Shown here piece after piece: positions 14,773-23,063 of a DNA stretch of 64,000 bases (within the stretch, counting starts at the first letter, position 1; the number at the start of each line of letters is the position of its first letter). The position numbers and the translations under genes were made by a program. Origin of the DNA: Zoogloea sp041917255 (GTDB taxonomy: Bacteria > Pseudomonadota > Gammaproteobacteria > Burkholderiales > Rhodocyclaceae); contig JAYRYA010000019.1 in assembly GCA_041917255.1 (NCBI GenBank), forward strand, positions 1 through 64,000. The letters run 5' to 3'. The notes under the pieces are model-generated. The model had not been told where the DNA came from. It was given only the letters and a program-made list of their open reading frames with translations, and searched no databases.

Positions 14773-16056
14773 TCAGGCGGAGCTGACCTGCAGCGCGTTG
14801 AATTCGATTTCCCGATGCTCGACCTGCCCGGTGAGGTGGCGGGCCAGGGTCTCGCCCAGCTCACGGCATTGCGTGAGCTCGCTGGCGTCGGGCACCAGCT
14901 TGATCCGCAGGCCATCCACGGGCACCCGCAGCTTCAGGCCGCGCAGGCGGTCTTCGATCAGCCGCACCGCCTCGCCGCTCCAGCCGTAGCTGCCGAAGGC
15001 CGCGCCGAGCTTGCCCTTGACGTTGACGGTGGTGAGGGACGACAGCACGTCCCAGATGGGCTTGACCGCGTCGGCGTTGATGGTCGGGCTGCCAAAGGCG
15101 AGGCCGTCGGCCTCCTCGATGAGATCGGTGAAGATGCCGGATTCGCCGCCTTCCAGGTCGTACAGCGACACCCGTACGCCACCGATGGCCTCGGCGCCGG
15201 CGGCGAGGGATTCGGCCATCCGCCGGGTGTTGCCGTAGGCCGAGATGTAGAAGATCACCAGGGTCTTCTCGCTGCGGGCCTCGTTGAACAGGCGTGGCAT
15301 GGCCAGCTCGCGGTAGCGCTGCACGTAGTCCCGCGGCATGTGGCGCAGGATGGGGCCGTGGGCGGGGGCGATCAGGCGCAGGTTGAGGGGCTCGATGAGG
15401 GCCAGCGCGTCCAGCACGTTCTCGCGGAACGGCCGCATGATGTGGGCGTAGTAGTACTCGAACGAGAAGCGGAAATCGCCCACCGCGTCGTTGTAAAGCC
15501 GGGCGTCGCAGAAGTGGCAGCCGAACACGTCGCCCGAGAACAGCATGCCTTCCTCGACGAGGTAGGTGCATTGGGTGTCGGGCCAGTGCAGGTAGGGCGT
15601 GTGGAGGAAGTTGAGGGTGCGCCCGCCCAGGTCGATGGTGTCGCCGGTGGTTACCGGGATGTACTCGGGCGGGGCTTCGCCGCTGGGCTTGAGCAGCGCC
15701 TTCAGCATCATCTGGGCGCGGCGCGAGAGGTAAACCTTGGCCTGGGGGGCGCGCTTCAGCAGCTCCGGCAGGGCGCCGCTGTGGTCCGGCTCCAGGTGGT
15801 TGAGGACGATGGTGGTAATCTCGTCGTAGCGGGCGACGGATTCGAGCCGCCGGAAGAAATCGTCGGCAAAGCTCTCCTTCACCGTGTCGATCACCGCCAC
15901 GCCGGTCTCGCCGCGCACGACGTAGGCGTTGTAGGTGGTGCCGTTGGCGGTGCGCAGGATGATGTCGAAGTTGCGCAGATGCGGGTCGAGGGCGCCCACC
16001 CAGTGGACGCCCGGGGCGAGTTCGACCGCGCCTTCAGTGATTCCCGGTGCGCGCAT
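14773..16056 (-). CDS. A-type flavodiiron protein (FprA family)
   Basis: 427 residues. Reduces O2 (or NO) to water using a di-iron site and FMN. The N-terminal metallo-beta-lactamase domain carries H-x-E-x-D-H (His87, Glu89, Asp91, His92); further ligands lie in GDVFGCHF and PAHGP. A C-terminal flavodoxin domain from about 268 has the FMN loop SAYGNTR. The start at 16056 has GGAG and overlaps nifO. Placement in the nifB operon suggests oxygen removal for nitrogenase. An NO-reducing role is the alternative. Confidence 0.9.
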   Translation of the reverse strand: MRAPGITEGAVELAPGVHWVGALDPHLRNFDIILRTANGTTYNAYVVRGETGVAVIDTVKESFADDFFRRLESVARYDEITTIVLNHLEPDHSGALPELLKRAPQAKVYLSRRAQMMLKALLKPSGEAPPEYIPVTTGDTIDLGGRTLNFLHTPYLHWPDTQCTYLVEEGMLFSGDVFGCHFCDARLYNDAVGDFRFSFEYYYAHIMRPFRENVLDALALIEPLNLRLIAPAHGPILRHMPRDYVQRYRELAMPRLFNEARSEKTLVIFYISAYGNTRRMAESLAAGAEAIGGVRVSLYDLEGGESGIFTDLIEEADGLAFGSPTINADAVKPIWDVLSSLTTVNVKGKLGAAFGSYGWSGEAVRLIEDRLRGLKLRVPVDGLRIKLVPDASELTQCRELGETLARHLTGQVEHREIEFNALQVSSA

Positions 16057-16498
16057 GGTCGTCTCCGTGACCTGCGGAACCACAACTGCCGTGGCCGGTG
16101 GGGCCGTGCACGCAGGCTTCGACGTTGCCTTCGGGCAGTTCCACCCCGCGCAGGCCGATCCAGGCGTCCACGGCAGCGGTATCAAAGCCCACCATGCGTT
16201 CGTCGCCCACCTGCATCAGCGGGCGGCGGATCAGCAGCGGGTTCTCCAGCAACAGCGACAGGGCCTGGCGCACGTCCAGCGCGTCCGGGTCGATGTGGCC
16301 CAGCTTGATGGCCGGGGCGCTGCGGTTGAACCACTCGGGCACCGGCAGCCGGCCCAGAAAGGCGAGCAGCCCTTCGGCCGTCCACGTCTCGGTCTTCAGA
16401 CTACGGGCGTGGACGGTGTGGCCCGCCGCGGCAAGCAGCGTCTTCTGGCGCTGATTGCCCTGACAGCCGGGCTTCTCGAAGAAGATAACCTGGGCCAT
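16034..16498 (-). CDS. nifO: NifO / ArsC-Spx family nitrogenase-associated protein
   Basis: 154 residues, thioredoxin-fold arsenate-reductase family (opening VIFFEKPGCQGNQRQKTLL, with LENPLLIRRPLM and a GF block later). In Azotobacter nifO sits with nifB, fdxN and nifQ and influences molybdenum partition between nitrogenase and nitrate reductase. The ATG overlaps the TGA of the preceding ferredoxin (TGATG) and the 3' end overlaps the flavodiiron start, so translation is coupled. The histidine- and glycine-rich tail (HGPTGHGSCGSAGHGDDH) may bind metal. Confidence 0.85.
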   Translation of the reverse strand: MAQVIFFEKPGCQGNQRQKTLLAAAGHTVHARSLKTETWTAEGLLAFLGRLPVPEWFNRSAPAIKLGHIDPDALDVRQALSLLLENPLLIRRPLMQVGDERMVGFDTAAVDAWIGLRGVELPEGNVEACVHGPTGHGSCGSAGHGDDHARTGNH

Positions 16499-16776
16499 CA
16501 GGCCACCTCCCGGTACAAGCCGTACTCCTTGAGCTTCTCGATCGGGATGCCGGTCAGCGATCCGGGCGGATTGAGGAACTCGCCCAGCTCGTCGACGATG
16601 GCCATCTCGATGGGGCAGATCGCGGCGCACTGGGGCGTGGCGTGATCGCCGAGGCACTCGGTGCACTTCATGTCGTCGATGAGGAAGTGGGGCTTGTCGG
16701 CGTAGATCGCGTCGTTGGGGCAGACGTCCACGCAGGCCCAGCAATTGACGCAGGATTGAGTGATCTGAAGTGCCAT
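16498..16776 (-). CDS. fdxN: 4Fe-4S ferredoxin downstream of nifB
   Basis: 92 residues with two 4Fe-4S motifs: CVNCWACVDVCP and CTECLGDHATPQCAAICP (eight-residue insertion). This FdxN-type ferredoxin following nifB is thought to donate electrons to the NifB radical-SAM reaction or to nitrogenase. It is paralogous to the 63-aa ferredoxin at 4341. Confidence 0.9.
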   Translation of the reverse strand: MALQITQSCVNCWACVDVCPNDAIYADKPHFLIDDMKCTECLGDHATPQCAAICPIEMAIVDELGEFLNPPGSLTGIPIEKLKEYGLYREVA

Positions 16777-16848
16777 GTCAGGGCTCCCGAAAGGCCCGCC
16801 GGAGGCATCCCCGGCGGGCGTGACGAAGGGTGTGGATGAAGTGGGCGC

Positions 16849-18342
16849 TCAGGCGACCTTGAGGCTGTCGGTGCTCGGGAGCAGCCGGCCGGTGGCGGCG
16901 ATCTCCTTGTACACCGTCATCACCGCCTCTTCGATCGGCTCCATCGCGTGCTCGCCGTTGGGGGCGATGCCGGCTGCTTCGAGCTTGCCCCACGGTTCAA
17001 AACCGATCTTGGAGCACAGCACGACCTCGCAGCCTTCGAGCACCTTGATGTTGCGGTCGAGGAGGGAATCCGGTTCCTCGTCGCCGTCGCCGCAGCTGTC
17101 CATCCCGCCGCAGTACAGCTCGGTCTTGCGGTGGCTGATGAAGCGCACACCGTCGGGCGACGCCTCGTAGATCAGGAACTCCTTGGCGTGACCGAAGTGC
17201 TCGGCGACGAGGCCGTTCTTGCCGGCGACCGCCATCAGCACCGGGCGCGAGCCTTCGGGAATCCCCTGGGGCTTGGGCTTGGTGTGGCCGCGCTGGGCTT
17301 CGAGCTTCTCGATGATCGAGTCGTGGACTTCCTTGCGGCGCACCATCGCGGCCTCGTAATCCACGTCCATCACGTCGATCTTGTCCATCGTGAACTCGTC
17401 GCCGCGATCCTCGCCCAACAGGCCCACCGCGTCGGCGCGGCACTGGCGGCAGTGGCGCATCATCGCCATGTCGCCGGCACAGGCGTCCTGCAGGTCCTGC
17501 AGCTGCTCGGGGGTCGGCTCCGGCTGCTCCATGATCCCGTAGTAGGTGCCGTGCTCGGGCTCGGCGATCAGCGGCATCACGTTGTGCAGGAAGGCGCCCT
17601 TGGCCTTGACGATCTTCGAGACCTCCTTGAGGTGCTCGTCATTCACGCCGGGGATCAGCACCGAGTTCACCTTTACGAGGATGCCCCGTGAGGTGAGCAT
17701 CTCGAGACCCTTCTGCTGCTGCTCGATGAGGATCTTCGCGCCCTCGATGCCGAAGATGCGCTTGTTGTTCCAGTAGATCCACGGATAGATCTTGGCGCCC
17801 ACTTCCGGATCGACACAGTTGATGGTGATCGTCACGTGGTCGATGTTGTGCTTGGCGATCTCGTCCACGTATTGGGGGAGCGAGAGACCATTGGTGGACA
17901 CGCACAGCTTGATGTCCGGCGCCTTCTCCGAGAGCTGCTCGAAGGTCTCGAAGGTGCGGGCCGGGTTGGCAAGGGGGTCTCCTGGCCCCGCGATGCCCAG
18001 TACCGTCATCTGCGGGATCTCGGCGGCCACCGCGAGCACCTTCTTGATGGCCTGATCCGGCGTCAGCAGCTCCGAGACGACGCCCGGGCGCGACTCGTTG
18101 GAGCAGTCGTACTTGCGGTTGCAGTAGTTGCACTGGATGTTGCAGGCCGGGGCGACGGCCACGTGCATCCGCGCAAAGTAGTGGTGGGCCTCTTCCGAAT
18201 AACAGGGATGGTCCTGCACCTTGGCGCGAATGTGGTCGGGCAGATGCGACAGCGCATCGGGCGCAGTGCCGCAGCCACTTGAAGAACAACCGCCGCCGGA
18301 TGCTTCTTCGGGCGCGGCATTGCTGATGACGGGCAGTTCCAC
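16849..18342 (-). CDS. nifB: FeMo-cofactor biosynthesis radical SAM protein NifB
   Basis: 497 residues. Makes NifB-co, the 8Fe-9S-C core of FeMo-co, from two 4Fe-4S clusters with S-adenosylmethionine. The radical SAM motif CNIQCNYC has Cys67, Cys71 and Cys74; further cluster cysteines appear near the N-terminus (Cys19, Cys24) and in CRQCRADAVG. The C-terminal NifX-like domain starts about residue 365 (PVLMAVAGKNGLVAEHFGHAKEF). First gene of an eight-gene operon ending with draG, driven by the sigma-54 promoter at 18382. Confidence 0.97.
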   Translation of the reverse strand: MELPVISNAAPEEASGGGCSSSGCGTAPDALSHLPDHIRAKVQDHPCYSEEAHHYFARMHVAVAPACNIQCNYCNRKYDCSNESRPGVVSELLTPDQAIKKVLAVAAEIPQMTVLGIAGPGDPLANPARTFETFEQLSEKAPDIKLCVSTNGLSLPQYVDEIAKHNIDHVTITINCVDPEVGAKIYPWIYWNNKRIFGIEGAKILIEQQQKGLEMLTSRGILVKVNSVLIPGVNDEHLKEVSKIVKAKGAFLHNVMPLIAEPEHGTYYGIMEQPEPTPEQLQDLQDACAGDMAMMRHCRQCRADAVGLLGEDRGDEFTMDKIDVMDVDYEAAMVRRKEVHDSIIEKLEAQRGHTKPKPQGIPEGSRPVLMAVAGKNGLVAEHFGHAKEFLIYEASPDGVRFISHRKTELYCGGMDSCGDGDEEPDSLLDRNIKVLEGCEVVLCSKIGFEPWGKLEAAGIAPNGEHAMEPIEEAVMTVYKEIAATGRLLPSTDSLKVA

Positions 18343-18381
18343 GTTGGGCTCCTCTGGATCTGGGGGTACGCAGGTCTATTC

Positions 18382-18397
18382 AGCAATCGCTGTGCCA
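18382..18397 (-). promoter_or_regulatory. nifB sigma-54 promoter
   Basis: On the minus strand TGGCACAGCGATTGCT is a perfect match to TGGCAC-N5-TTGCW. The predicted transcript start near 18371 gives a leader of about 29 bases. Confidence 0.92.
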
Positions 18398-18460
18398 GAG
18401 GAGAAAACAGCAGAAAAACAGAGGTTTATTGTTTTTGCGCGGGCGCGCTTGTCAGCCCTT

Positions 18461-18476
18461 TGTCGCAAAGGTGACA
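18461..18476. promoter_or_regulatory. shared NifA upstream activator sequence
   Basis: TGTCGCAAAGGTGACA (TGT-N10-ACA) lies 64 bases above the nifB promoter on one side and 44 bases above the divergent promoter at 18521 on the other. One site may therefore serve both operons. Confidence 0.88.
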
Positions 18477-18520
18477 GTGACCTTTGTGCGTAAACGCCTG
18501 ATTTGAGGCGGTTTGGGTTG

Positions 18521-18536
18521 TGGCACCGGTCTTGCG
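18521..18536 (+). promoter_or_regulatory. sigma-54 promoter of the Fe/S oxidoreductase gene
   Basis: TGGCACCGGTCTTGCG keeps TGGCAC-N5-TTGC intact. The predicted transcript start, about 18547, is only two bases before the best ATG (18549), so the message would be essentially leaderless. Confidence 0.88.
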
Positions 18537-18548
18537 TGGCGGATGGGC

Positions 18549-19889
18549 ATGAAAACCTATCTCGACTGGTCGGCCTACGACACCTACGGCGTGGGCGACG
18601 CCTACGCGGGCATTCCCGCCACCGGTGGCAACTACGCCAAGGCGGTGGCGGTGTGCATGAACAACCACCAGTGCCAGCGGGACGGCAAGGGGGTGATGTG
18701 CCCGAGCTACCGGATCACCCACGACCCGAAGCACTCCACCGGCGCTCGGGTGAAGGCCTTCAAGGCCGCGCTCAACGGCGAGCTTGGCGAAGATCCCTTC
18801 GCCCACCCCGATCTCGCCGCGGCGATGGACCTCTGCGTGTCCTGCAAGGGCTGCAAGAAGGAATGCCCCAGCGCGGTGGACATGACCCTCATCAAGACCG
18901 AATACCTCGCCCAGCGGAATGCCCGGCTCGGCCCATCGCGGCGGGTGCGGCTGTTTGCCGGGCTGCCGCGCTGGCTGCACGGGCAGCGTTCGCTCCTCAA
19001 GCGCCTGGTGCGCCTGCGCAACGCCTCGCCGTGGCTGGCAGGCGTGGCGGAGCGCTGGCTGGGCATCTCGGCGCGGCGGCCGATCCCCGAGATCGTCGCC
19101 GATGGCTTTACCGCGCAGGCGCTTGAAGCCACCGGCACCCGGGGCAAGGTCATGCTCTTCGTGGATACCTTCACCCACTACTACACGCCCGAGGTGGCCG
19201 AGGCGGCGCTGAAGGTGCTGCGCGCCGGCGGCTACGCCGTGGAAGTGCTGCAGCCGGTCGCTACCGACGCCGAGCCGACGCGCCCCCTGTGCTGCGGGCG
19301 AACCTATCTCTCCCAGGGCTTGGTGGACGAGGCGAAGGTGGAGGCCCAGCGGGTGATGGCCGCGCTCGCCCCGGCGCTGGCCGAGGGCACGCCCATCGTC
19401 GGGCTGGAGCCGTCGTGCCTGCTGGCGCTGCGGGATGAGTTCTACAGCCTGTCCCTGGGCCCGGCGGTGGGGCAGCTCTCGAAGCAGGCCTTCCTGTTCG
19501 AGGAGTTCCTGATGCGCGAGGGCAACAAGGGGCTCAAGCTCGACCTCAAGCCCATCCCCGGCGGTCGGGCCGTGGTGCACGGGCACTGCCACCAGAAGGC
19601 CTTCGGCGCGATGAAGTCGGTGAAGAAGGTGCTCGGCTGGATTCCCGGCTTCGAGTTCGACATCGTGGATGCCAGCTGCTGCGGCATGTCCGGCAGCTTC
19701 GGGCTGGAGGCCGAGCATTACGAAGCGTCGCAGGCGATGGGCGAGCTGGCGCTGCTACCGGCGGTGCGCGCCGCCGCCGACGACGCCCTCATCATCGCCG
19801 ACGGCTTCTCGTGCCGGCATCAGATCAAGGACGGCGCCGGCCGCGAGGCGATGCATGTGGCGGTGCTGCTGGCCAAGGCGCTGGGGTAG
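18549..19889 (+). CDS. Fe-S oxidoreductase with CCG domains (GlpC/HdrD-like)
   Basis: 446 residues from ATG 18549. The N-terminal ferredoxin-like part has Cys36, Cys42 and Cys51 and then CVSCKGCKKECP (Cys96, 99, 102, 106). Two cysteine-rich CCG modules follow (PLCCGRTYLS and DASCCGMSGSFG, with HGHCHQKA), as in heterodisulfide-reductase and GlcF/GlpC subunits that pass electrons from a flavoprotein. No flavin-oxidase partner is adjacent. It has its own NifA/sigma-54 promoter, so it probably belongs to electron flow during nitrogen fixation. Upstream ATGs (18513, 18543) lie at or before the predicted transcript start. Confidence 0.85.
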   Translation: MKTYLDWSAYDTYGVGDAYAGIPATGGNYAKAVAVCMNNHQCQRDGKGVMCPSYRITHDPKHSTGARVKAFKAALNGELGEDPFAHPDLAAAMDLCVSCKGCKKECPSAVDMTLIKTEYLAQRNARLGPSRRVRLFAGLPRWLHGQRSLLKRLVRLRNASPWLAGVAERWLGISARRPIPEIVADGFTAQALEATGTRGKVMLFVDTFTHYYTPEVAEAALKVLRAGGYAVEVLQPVATDAEPTRPLCCGRTYLSQGLVDEAKVEAQRVMAALAPALAEGTPIVGLEPSCLLALRDEFYSLSLGPAVGQLSKQAFLFEEFLMREGNKGLKLDLKPIPGGRAVVHGHCHQKAFGAMKSVKKVLGWIPGFEFDIVDASCCGMSGSFGLEAEHYEASQAMGELALLPAVRAAADDALIIADGFSCRHQIKDGAGREAMHVAVLLAKALG

Positions 19890-19972
19890 CGGCGGCATTT
19901 GACCCAGATCGAATTGACGTTTCCTCGTCAGCAATACAATGAATCTGACATTGTGTCGATGAGGAGATGGTC

Positions 19973-20545
19973 ATGGATGCCGATAGTCTGCAGCTGGTGC
20001 TGTACCTGCTCATGGGGTGCGCGGCGCTTGGTTTTACTGCGTGGCGTAAGCGTCGGGAGAAGGCCAACCTCGCCCTGTATCAGAGCTTGCGCGAAATCTT
20101 TTACACCGCAGCCCCCGAGGACATGCTCGGCAGCGCGCCCCGCCAGCCCGGTGCCGTGATTGGTGTTGCCATGGACTGGCCCATCAAGGACACGCAGGCG
20201 ACGGTGATCGCCTGCGCCGACGGTACTGGGAGCATCTACATGAAGAAGCAGGGTTCCGCCATTGCTGGCGGATACGGGGCCGCTGATCTGGCCCGGGCGT
20301 TCGTCGCCGAAGCCGCCAACTGGATTGCCAAGGCCGAGAAGGTGGACGCACATCCCGAACCTGACGCGGCGTCCGTCTATTTCTATATCCGGACCGCTGA
20401 TGCGCTTTACCGCGTCCGTGATTCAGTGAGCGCCTTGCTGACCGGTGAGGGTGCCATCGAGCCCTTGTTTGTTTCCGGCAACGACTTGATGACGGCGCTC
20501 TTCAAGCTGGCGGATGCCGCCGGAAAGGCGCCGCCCCAGGCCTGA
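19973..20545 (+). CDS. hypothetical protein with one N-terminal membrane helix
   Basis: 190 residues. A hydrophobic segment at about 7-25 (LVLYLLMGCAALGFTAW) is followed by RKRREK, indicating an N-terminal anchor with a cytoplasmic soluble domain. ATG 19973 is preferred over 19967 because GGAG is then six bases upstream. It is convergent with the 471-aa gene. A possible sigma-70 promoter (TTGACG at 19914, TACAAT at 19935) has a short 15-base spacer. No family recognised and no nif signal upstream. Confidence 0.75.
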   Translation: MDADSLQLVLYLLMGCAALGFTAWRKRREKANLALYQSLREIFYTAAPEDMLGSAPRQPGAVIGVAMDWPIKDTQATVIACADGTGSIYMKKQGSAIAGGYGAADLARAFVAEAANWIAKAEKVDAHPEPDAASVYFYIRTADALYRVRDSVSALLTGEGAIEPLFVSGNDLMTALFKLADAAGKAPPQA

Positions 20546-20555
20546 CGGCTTCCGC

Positions 20556-21971
20556 TTACTCCGTATCGAAGCCCAGCAGCCGGCCCTGGATGATCTTCTC
20601 GGCGACGCCCGGCGGCACGTCGTCCATCCACGCGCCGCGGCCGCGGCGCAGGCCGGTGAGCACTTCGGCCACGTCGATGTGCAGGTGGCTGTCGTCGTGG
20701 GGTTCGACGGCCAGAAGCTTCTGGTTCTCTTTCAGGTGGGTGAGCAGGTGGCGCAGGTTGGCCGGCACTTCCACGTTGTCGAGGGTTACCAGCGTCGTCT
20801 CGCCGTCCCGTTGAAGGCGGCTGGGGTAGACGTACACATGGGTGTTGTCCGGGAAGAGCTTGCCGAAGGCTTCCAGGATGCCGCCCTCCAGGCCCTCGTA
20901 ATACTTCTCGTCGAACAGGTAGTTGAAGTCGCGCACCGACAGCACGATGCCGATGGGCTTCTGGGTGTAGCGGCGCAGGTAGGCGCGCAGCCGGAAGTAG
21001 CGCACGTAGTCCGAGATCATCACCGTGTAGCCCAGGGAGGCCAGCAGATCGATGCGGGCGAGGAAATCCGCGCCATCCACGTTGTCACCGCTGATGAGCG
21101 AGTTCATGGTGATCTCGGCGAGGGACAGGATCTCCCCCTCATCCACCGCCGCCAGCTGGCTGAACTGCTTGAGGCCGGCGCACATCATGTCCTGGTTCAC
21201 CAGCGTCACCGGCTTGAAGCTGCCGCGCATCACCATCACCGGCTTGCGGTAGAACAGCTCGCCCGGCACCACCACGTCGCCGGTGGGGGAGAACACCACC
21301 GCGCGGGTCAGCCAACTGCGGATGAGGTGCAGATTCATCAGGCGGTTTTCCACTTCCTCGAAGTAAGGGCCCGAGAAGTGGATCAGGTCCACCTCGATGC
21401 GCTCCGAGCCCAGGCCATCGGCCAGACCCTCGACCACCCACGCCGGGTGGTGAAAGTGGTGGAAGGCCCCGTGGATCAGATTGACCCCGAGGATGCCCAG
21501 CGCTTCGGACTGCTGGGCGTTATCGTTGTCGAGCATGCGCACGTGCAGGATCACGTCTGAGGGCTCGGCGCCCGGGTGCAGCTGCAGGCGGATGCCCACC
21601 CAACCGTGGCATTCGTTCTTCTGCTTGAAGCTGCGCGCGGTGACGGTGGCCGCGTAGGCGAAGAAGGTGGTGTTCTTGGGCCGCACGTGGGCGAGGCGCT
21701 GCACCACCAGCGAGAACTCCTTGTCCAGCATCTGCAGCAGCCGGGACCGGCTGACGTAGCGATCCGCGTGGCCGTAGATGTCGTCGCTCACCGCCATGTC
21801 GTAGGCCGACATGGTCTTGGCGATGGTGCCCGCCGCCGCGCCCACCGAGAAGAAACGCCGCGCTACCTCCTGCCCGGCGCCGATCTCGACGATGGAGCCG
21901 TACTTGAACTTGTCGAGATTGATCGCCAGCGCTTTCTGGTCGGTGCTGAGCGTGGTGTCGCGCTTGTGCAT
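20556..21971 (-). CDS. conserved 471-aa protein of unknown function, cyanobacterial-like family
   Basis: 471 residues. The opening ALAINLDKFKYGSIVEIGAGQEVARRFF...AGTIAKTMSAYDM..SD.IYG closely resembles a family I recall from cyanobacteria and some proteobacteria with inconsistent annotations (for example nicotinate-nucleotide adenylyltransferase), none of which I can support from motifs. It has no membrane segment or signal peptide. The start at 21971 has GGGAGG upstream; the open frame beyond it to 22073 lacks a ribosome-binding site. Probably monocistronic. No NifA or sigma-54 site seen. Confidence 0.8.
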   Translation of the reverse strand: MHKRDTTLSTDQKALAINLDKFKYGSIVEIGAGQEVARRFFSVGAAAGTIAKTMSAYDMAVSDDIYGHADRYVSRSRLLQMLDKEFSLVVQRLAHVRPKNTTFFAYAATVTARSFKQKNECHGWVGIRLQLHPGAEPSDVILHVRMLDNDNAQQSEALGILGVNLIHGAFHHFHHPAWVVEGLADGLGSERIEVDLIHFSGPYFEEVENRLMNLHLIRSWLTRAVVFSPTGDVVVPGELFYRKPVMVMRGSFKPVTLVNQDMMCAGLKQFSQLAAVDEGEILSLAEITMNSLISGDNVDGADFLARIDLLASLGYTVMISDYVRYFRLRAYLRRYTQKPIGIVLSVRDFNYLFDEKYYEGLEGGILEAFGKLFPDNTHVYVYPSRLQRDGETTLVTLDNVEVPANLRHLLTHLKENQKLLAVEPHDDSHLHIDVAEVLTGLRRGRGAWMDDVPPGVAEKIIQGRLLGFDTE

Positions 21972-22046
21972 GGTCTTCCTCCCTTTTGTTGTGTGCATGA
22001 TCGAAGCCCGGCTCCGCTTCCGGGCAACGCAACCGGCCCGCCGGGC

Positions 22047-22094
22047 CGTGTTGCCGATGGGCATATCTTCCACTGCTTCCGGCGGCGCGTCGAC
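22047..22094. repeat. diverged 48-bp direct repeat, copy 1
   Basis: This stretch aligns without gaps to 22876-22923 with roughly three quarters identity (shared blocks TTGCCGA, GCATAT, TTCC, CTGC, GCGTCGA). It lies in the leader of the 471-aa gene, about 75 bases upstream of its start. Confidence 0.6.
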
Positions 22095-22109
22095 CGCTCG
22101 AAATGAAGC

Positions 22110-22691
22110 TCAGCGGCCGCCAGACAGCTTTCGCTTGGCGGCCATCCAAGCGTCGAGTTCAGTCAGCAGCGCCGCGCGTTCGGCTGGGGGCAGTGCGTGC
22201 AGCGGGACAACCCAGGCGTGATAGAAGGGTTGGAGCAGAAAGACGTGCCGGGGCGTCGTGGATACGTCGACGAAGGCCCACCCGACGTCCTGCTTTCCGG
22301 CCAGGATCAACAGGCTGTTGTCGCCGCACCCATTGCCGGTCGGGACGTTGCCGTGGCGGGTCAAGGTGAGGCCGTCTTCATTGATGCTGAGCGTCAGACG
22401 ACCTGTGGGAATGGAGTCCGGGACGTTCCATTTCGCGAGCTCCTCAGCCCATTTGACCCGGCTTCGATCACGCAGGGCAGGGCCGATGAGGATGGCGGCT
22501 GGAATGGCGCCGCAGACAAGGCCCACAGCCGGTATGCCGCTTTGCCACCAAGACACAAGGGCCACGGAGATCCCGACCAGAAAGCCGAAGCCGCCGCCAA
22601 TCCACAAGGCGTTACGGCGCGCCCGTTTAAAGGAGTAGTCAAGATAAGCGTCGACATCTTCAGATGTCACGGTGAAGTCGATTGAGATCAT
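22110..22691 (-). CDS. YcxB-like membrane protein
   Basis: 193 residues. Two adjacent membrane segments (about 28-46 and 52-70), then a cytoplasmic domain whose ending (FVDVSTTPRHVFLLQPFYHAWVVPLHALPPAERAALLTEL) is typical of the YcxB-like family. Function unknown. It starts at ATG 22691 with GGAGAG upstream. Not linked to nif by any regulatory site. Confidence 0.78.
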   Translation of the reverse strand: MISIDFTVTSEDVDAYLDYSFKRARRNALWIGGGFGFLVGISVALVSWWQSGIPAVGLVCGAIPAAILIGPALRDRSRVKWAEELAKWNVPDSIPTGRLTLSINEDGLTLTRHGNVPTGNGCGDNSLLILAGKQDVGWAFVDVSTTPRHVFLLQPFYHAWVVPLHALPPAERAALLTELDAWMAAKRKLSGGR

Positions 22692-23063
22692 GGCAGCGGC
22701 TCTCCTCGATCACAAAGCAGGGGGGATTGATCCTATCGGCAAGATGGCATACCGGGCGATGGGTGGGCCGAAGTCGAGTGAGGTGCAAGCAACGCCGTGA
22801 ATGGCCTTCATCGTCTTTCGAGATGTAAACCTGAAGGCGTTCCTGCCGCGCTTGCGGCCATGTGACCGACCAGAGCGTATTGCCGACGAGCATATTTTCC
22901 GCTGCATCCTTCGCGGCGTCGATTCATTCCCGCTTTGTGTTCTCTGCCGGAATGCGGTGGGCTTGAGCGTCGTCAACGGCGCAGGACTCGGGAGGCATAT
23001 GCTGCGTTGCCGCCGCCGGCACGCCGTCGCTTTCGATCAATGACCTTTCAATGGGATCTCACC
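22692..23063. other. intergenic region with a diverged repeat
   Basis: About 370 bases between the divergent ycxB-like and dsrE-like genes. It contains the second copy of the 48-bp repeat and short open frames on both strands without recognisable features. No sigma-54 or NifA site is visible. Confidence 0.5.
22876..22923. repeat. diverged 48-bp direct repeat, copy 2
   Basis: Second copy, in the same orientation as 22047-22094, about 185 bases upstream of the ycxB-like gene. On the minus strand both copies can be read as similar peptides (VDAPPEAVEDMPIGNT and IDAAKDAAENMLVGNT), which may hint at a decayed coding unit. Confidence 0.6.

Noticed and set aside
14407..16308. A 633-codon plus-strand frame
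   Set aside because: Antisense shadow of the flavodiiron protein and the 2Fe-2S ferredoxin, whose motifs are intact on the minus strand.
19914..19940. Sigma-70 promoter before the 190-aa gene
   Set aside because: TTGACG and TACAAT are present but only 15 bases apart; too weak to list as a feature.
22801..23043. 80-codon plus-strand frame upstream of the dsrE-like gene
   Set aside because: No Shine-Dalgarno sequence; its translation is arginine/cysteine-rich and covers the diverged repeat, so I treat it as non-coding.
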